The translations under genes and the position numbers were made by a program. Below, piece after piece: positions 60,895 through 64,000 of a stretch of DNA of 64,000 nt (its first letter is position 1; every line of letters begins with the position of its first letter). Source of the DNA: Planctomycetota bacterium (GTDB taxonomy: Bacteria > Planctomycetota > Planctomycetia > Isosphaerales > Isosphaeraceae); the NCBI GenBank assembly GCA_028291545.1, contig JAQGHR010000159.1, positions 62,001 to 126,000 on the forward strand, given 5' to 3'. Below the pieces are notes generated by a model. It was not told where the DNA came from. It saw only the letters and a program-made list of their open reading frames with translations, and did not search any database.

Positions 60895-62064
60895 TCAATC
60901 AATCCAACTCAGGGGATAGCCCGGATCGTCCATCGCCATGGCCTGACGGGTAAGCCGTAGCGGTCCAATCGTGTCCACCATCACCGCAAGTTCGTCGGTC
61001 CGGGTCATCGTTCGGCTGGCGACGATGGTTCCCGGATGGGGGCCATGGGGAATACCTCGCGGATGAAGTGTGATAGAGGACTCCTCGATCCCTCGTCGGC
61101 TGCCGAACCTTCCGCGGACATAATACAAAACCTCATCGGCCTGGACGTTGGAATGCGCGTAGGGGACCTTGATTGCCTCTGGATGTGTGTCCAGGAGTCG
61201 GGGAGCGAACGTGCAGATGACGAAGCCAGGTGCTTCGAAAGTCTGCTGTACGGGAGGAGGCTGATGAATCGTCCCGGTGATCGGCTCGAAATCATCGGCG
61301 TTGAACGTGAACGGATAGGCCATCCCGTCCCAGCCGACGACGTCAAACGGGTGGTTCGCCAGGACGTAGCGGGTGAGCCGGCGATCGTCCCGGATCAAGA
61401 CCGGCGTTTCCTCGTCGCGGTCGATCGTGTCGAGAGACCCCGGTCCGTGAATGTCTCGCTCGTAGTATGGTGAGCCGAGCTTGAGTTGGCCGTCCGGATT
61501 CAGATATCTGGACGGTACCGTCACGCTCCCGGCGGATTCCAGGACCAGCAGATCAGCCTCGTCCGCGGGATCGAATTCGATCCGGTACGTCGTGCATGTC
61601 GGGATGACGACGTAATCGTACGGGCGAATCGCCAGAGGGCCGAACATGGTATGCAGCGTCCCGCGCCCACGATGCACGAAAAACACCTCATCGGCTGCGG
61701 CGTTTCGATAGAGCTCCGATTGATTCGTCGCCGGGCGGCAGCGAGAGATCGTGACGTCCTTGTTTGTCAGAATTGGGATTCGGCCGGAGATGATGTCTCC
61801 CGAACGAGGGATCGTCGCGGTCTTCAGGTGATGATGACGCAACTCGGCTTGATCCGAGTCGTCGATCTCGACGGACCCTGCCGATTCGACTCGCAGAACG
61901 CGCGTGGGAGGCCGAAGATGGTAGACGATGCTGTAAGCGCGACCGAAACCGCCGGTCGTGATGACCTCTTCGTAATAGATACCCTCACCGCAATATCCTC
62001 CTTCACGGCGGTGCGCGATGTGCCGCTTCGGAGGTACGGAGCCGAGTGATCGATAGGGAGGCAT
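60895..62064 (-). CDS. hmgA: Homogentisate 1,2-dioxygenase
   Basis: This 389-residue cupin enzyme opens the ring of homogentisate to maleylacetoacetate with Fe(II) and O2. Motifs are RNAAADEVFFVHRGRGTLHTMFG, DYVVIPTCTTYRI, YPFTFNADDFEPITGTIHQPPP, and the iron-ligand region HSNVQADEVLYYVRG (His, Glu) followed by LHPRGIPHGPHPG (His). It is shorter than the enterobacterial/human form (about 430-445), as in other bacterial short HmgA-like proteins. Preceded by the FAA hydrolase gene (28 bases) and hppD. Confidence 0.9.
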   Translation of the reverse strand: MPPYRSLGSVPPKRHIAHRREGGYCGEGIYYEEVITTGGFGRAYSIVYHLRPPTRVLRVESAGSVEIDDSDQAELRHHHLKTATIPRSGDIISGRIPILTNKDVTISRCRPATNQSELYRNAAADEVFFVHRGRGTLHTMFGPLAIRPYDYVVIPTCTTYRIEFDPADEADLLVLESAGSVTVPSRYLNPDGQLKLGSPYYERDIHGPGSLDTIDRDEETPVLIRDDRRLTRYVLANHPFDVVGWDGMAYPFTFNADDFEPITGTIHQPPPVQQTFEAPGFVICTFAPRLLDTHPEAIKVPYAHSNVQADEVLYYVRGRFGSRRGIEESSITLHPRGIPHGPHPGTIVASRTMTRTDELAVMVDTIGPLRLTRQAMAMDDPGYPLSWID

Positions 62065-62092
62065 GGTAACACCTCGCGTCGCGACCTGGCGG

Positions 62093-62806
62093 CTAGGGAT
62101 GCGAGACGACAGGGTTGCGGAGAATCCCGAGCCGCTCTATTTCCAATTCCACCACGTCCCCGGGCTTGAGCCAACCCCCGACCGCCGCGGGCGTCAATTC
62201 CAGGATGCAACCGGTGCCGACCGTGCCGGAGCCGATCACGTCACCCACCCGCAAGGTCGCGTCGCGGCTGGCATGAGCCAGGATCTGCGGCCAGGTCCAG
62301 TGCATCGTGCCGGAATTGCCTTGCGAATAGACCCGGCCGTTGACTCGGGCGGTCATCCCAAGATGGAGGCGACCATCGCGATAGCGATCTTCGAGTTCGT
62401 CCATCGGCACCACCTCCGGCCCGAGTGTCGTGGCGAAATCCTTGCCCTTGCTCGGCCCGAGGCCAATCGCCATCTCCTCCTTCTGCAGATCGCGGGCGCT
62501 CCAGTCGTTCATGATGGTGAACCCGGAGATGGCCTCCATCGCACGATCGTCGCCGGGCAGGTCGCGACACTCTCGTCCGATCACACAAGCCAGCTCGAGC
62601 TCGTAATCGAGTGCAGAGGAGCCCTGCGGTGCCCAGACGGCGACTCCGTCACCGATGACGCTCGCCGGATTGGAGAAATAGAAGGCCGGGACTCGATACC
62701 ATTCGGGAGCGACGTCCAGACCACGCTGAGCCCGGCAGGTCTTGACGTGCTGTTCGAACGCATAGAAATCCCGCAGACTCGTGACGGCCGGCAGCGGCGT
62801 TCGCAT
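62093..62806 (-). CDS. Fumarylacetoacetate hydrolase family protein
   Basis: This is a 237-residue FAA-hydrolase-fold protein. Metal ligands are visible in ALDYELELACVIG (Glu, Glu) and ISGFTIMNDWSARDLQ (Asp), with WTWPQILAHAS and GDVIGSGTVGTG later. It probably cleaves fumarylacetoacetate to fumarate and acetoacetate, as its place between hppD and hmgA suggests. The start is uncertain: ATG at 62806 is the first Met in frame before the conserved segment (TSLRDFYAFEQHVKTC) and has only a weak GCGAGA upstream. The protein lacks the larger N-terminal domain of eukaryotic FAH. Confidence 0.87.
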   Translation of the reverse strand: MRTPLPAVTSLRDFYAFEQHVKTCRAQRGLDVAPEWYRVPAFYFSNPASVIGDGVAVWAPQGSSALDYELELACVIGRECRDLPGDDRAMEAISGFTIMNDWSARDLQKEEMAIGLGPSKGKDFATTLGPEVVPMDELEDRYRDGRLHLGMTARVNGRVYSQGNSGTMHWTWPQILAHASRDATLRVGDVIGSGTVGTGCILELTPAAVGGWLKPGDVVELEIERLGILRNPVVSHP

Positions 62807-62855
62807 CGGATTTCTCGCGGCGCAAAGGGCGGATAGGATCGAGATCTGATGGACG

Positions 62856-63962
62856 TCACAAAGTCCCGCGAATCGCCTGTTCCCGTTCAATCGCCTCGAA
62901 GAGTGCCTTGAAGTTGCCCTTGCCGAAGCTCGTCGCCCCGTGCCGTTCAATGACCTCGAAGAAGAGCGTCGGCCGATCCTCGACGGGCTTCGTGAAGATC
63001 TGGAGCAGGTAACCCTCGTCGTCCCGATCCACCAGAATCCCCAGTTCTGCAAGCTCGGCCACGTTTTCGTCGATCGGGCCGACGCGGTCGGGAAGCATGT
63101 CGTAATAGGCTTTCGGCACGCGGAGGAAGGAGACGTCGTTCGCCTGCATGGCGCGCACGGTCGTCACGATATCATCCGTCGCCATCGCGATATGCTGAAC
63201 CCCGGGCCCGTTGTGAAATCGGAGGTACTCCTCGATCTGCGAACGCTTACGCCCTCTGGCCGGCTCGTTGATCGGGAACTTGATCCGACCCTGGCCGTCG
63301 GAGACGACCTTGGACATGAGGGCCGAATACTCCGTGCTGATGGCCTTGTCGTCGAACTCGGCCAGCAGAGAGAATCCCATCACGTCCGCATAGAAGCGGA
63401 CCCACTCATTCATCTTGCCCTCTTCCACATTCGCGACGACGTGGTCGATGGACTTCAGCCCGACCGGACGGAATGAGCGAGGATGATAGCGCTCGGGGTC
63501 GATCGTCTTGAAACCCGGAGCAAAGACACCGCGATACCGGGACCGATCGACGAAGACGTGCTTCGTGTCACCGTAGGTGGCGATTTCCGCGAAGCCGTAG
63601 ACTCCGTTTTCATCCTCCTGAAAGGTCGGGGGAAGCAATCCCAACGCTCCTCGCGCGACCGCGGCGTCGTACGCAACGTTCACATCGGAGACTTCGAGGG
63701 CGATCGATTCAACGCCGTCACCATGTGCGATCAATCGGGCGTTTTCGGGATGCTCCGCCGTCAGAGGTGAGGCGAGAACGAACGTGATGTCGCCCTGTCG
63801 CAAGACATAACTCGCCTCAGTCTTGACGCCCGTCTCCAGACCTGCGTACGCGATCACATGGAACCCGAAGGCGTTCCGATAGAAATACGCGGATTGCCTC
63901 GCATTGCCGACAACCAGGCGGAGATGGTCGATGCGCTTGAGAGGAATTTCCGGGTGCGACAT
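62856..63962 (-). CDS. hppD: 4-hydroxyphenylpyruvate dioxygenase
   Basis: This 368-residue Fe(II) dioxygenase converts 4-hydroxyphenylpyruvate to homogentisate. The vicinal-oxygen-chelate domains show iron ligands in SIDHVVANVEEG (His), GVQHIAMATDDI (His) and LFFEVIERHGATSFGKGNFKALFEAIE (Glu), the diagnostic HPPD C-terminus. It is the first gene seen of the operon hppD, FAA hydrolase, hmgA, flavin reductase, acyl-CoA synthetase. GAGG lies six bases before the ATG. Promoter elements may lie beyond the window edge at 64000. Confidence 0.95.
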   Translation of the reverse strand: MSHPEIPLKRIDHLRLVVGNARQSAYFYRNAFGFHVIAYAGLETGVKTEASYVLRQGDITFVLASPLTAEHPENARLIAHGDGVESIALEVSDVNVAYDAAVARGALGLLPPTFQEDENGVYGFAEIATYGDTKHVFVDRSRYRGVFAPGFKTIDPERYHPRSFRPVGLKSIDHVVANVEEGKMNEWVRFYADVMGFSLLAEFDDKAISTEYSALMSKVVSDGQGRIKFPINEPARGRKRSQIEEYLRFHNGPGVQHIAMATDDIVTTVRAMQANDVSFLRVPKAYYDMLPDRVGPIDENVAELAELGILVDRDDEGYLLQIFTKPVEDRPTLFFEVIERHGATSFGKGNFKALFEAIEREQAIRGTL

Positions 63963-64000
63963 CTTCGGCCTCGTCGATCAAGAAAAGAGGACATCTCCGG

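Noticed and set aside
1-64000. CRISPR arrays, insertion sequences, phage genes, rRNA
   Set aside because: No regularly spaced direct repeats, transposase or integrase motifs, or rRNA signatures were seen when reading both strands.

Overview
The window looks like a piece of a planctomycete chromosome, most likely from the Isosphaeraceae/Gemmatales side of the phylum. The grounds are high G+C; a giant PVC-type cytochrome c/dehydrogenase protein fused to HEAT repeats and a DUF1080 domain; exported proteins carrying the LG-PKYADREAAS-type repeat; BON-domain exported proteins; and a WXG100/FtsK-type gene set. This assignment is inferred from gene content, with no rRNA gene in view. No rRNA, tRNA, CRISPR array, phage or insertion sequence was recognised.

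Layout. (1) 1-5864, all on the minus strand: holA (DNA polymerase III delta), a 79-residue protein translationally coupled to a cation-diffusion transporter, then a small BON protein, an exported transglutaminase-like protein and an exported three-BON protein cut by the window edge. (2) 6346-9630: prpB and a prpD-like gene of the methylcitrate pathway, with a methyltransferase gene on the opposite strand between them. (3) 9950-16582: a surface-polysaccharide block on the minus strand (Wzm permease, Wzt ATPase, a tandem GT4-GT4 glycosyltransferase, a coupled coiled-coil protein) followed by an exported alpha/beta hydrolase; upstream of it lies a Tat-signal ThDP enzyme (16856-18721). (4) 19001-24080: housekeeping genes, namely a sugar isomerase/epimerase-like protein, a fabZ-like gene coupled to trmB, purF and proB. 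(5) 24115-28239: two tandem paralogous exported proteins and one basic exported protein.

(6) 28452-44154: a complete 14-gene respiratory complex I operon, nuoA to nuoN in canonical order with separate nuoC and nuoD, preceded by a hairpin plus T-run and a perfect 9-bp palindrome. It ends in a 47-bp convergent overlap with an M24 peptidase gene. (7) 45390-52875: a 1069-residue multi-pass membrane protein of unknown role, divergent from the 1352-residue PVC cytochrome/HEAT/DUF1080 protein. (8) 52969-58052: a compact four-gene unit of WXG100-like protein, coiled-coil protein, 70-residue protein and a 1318-residue membrane FtsK/EccC-like ATPase. It ends at a strong bidirectional terminator and is the best candidate in the window for a poorly described system. 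(9) 58241-63962: a tyrosine/homogentisate degradation operon (hppD, FAA hydrolase, hmgA, flavin reductase, acyl-CoA synthetase).

The operons are tightly packed, with many ATGA/GTGA/TGATG overlaps. GTG starts are common and several were chosen because they have well-placed Shine-Dalgarno sequences. Functional calls rest on motif reading alone; no database search was run.
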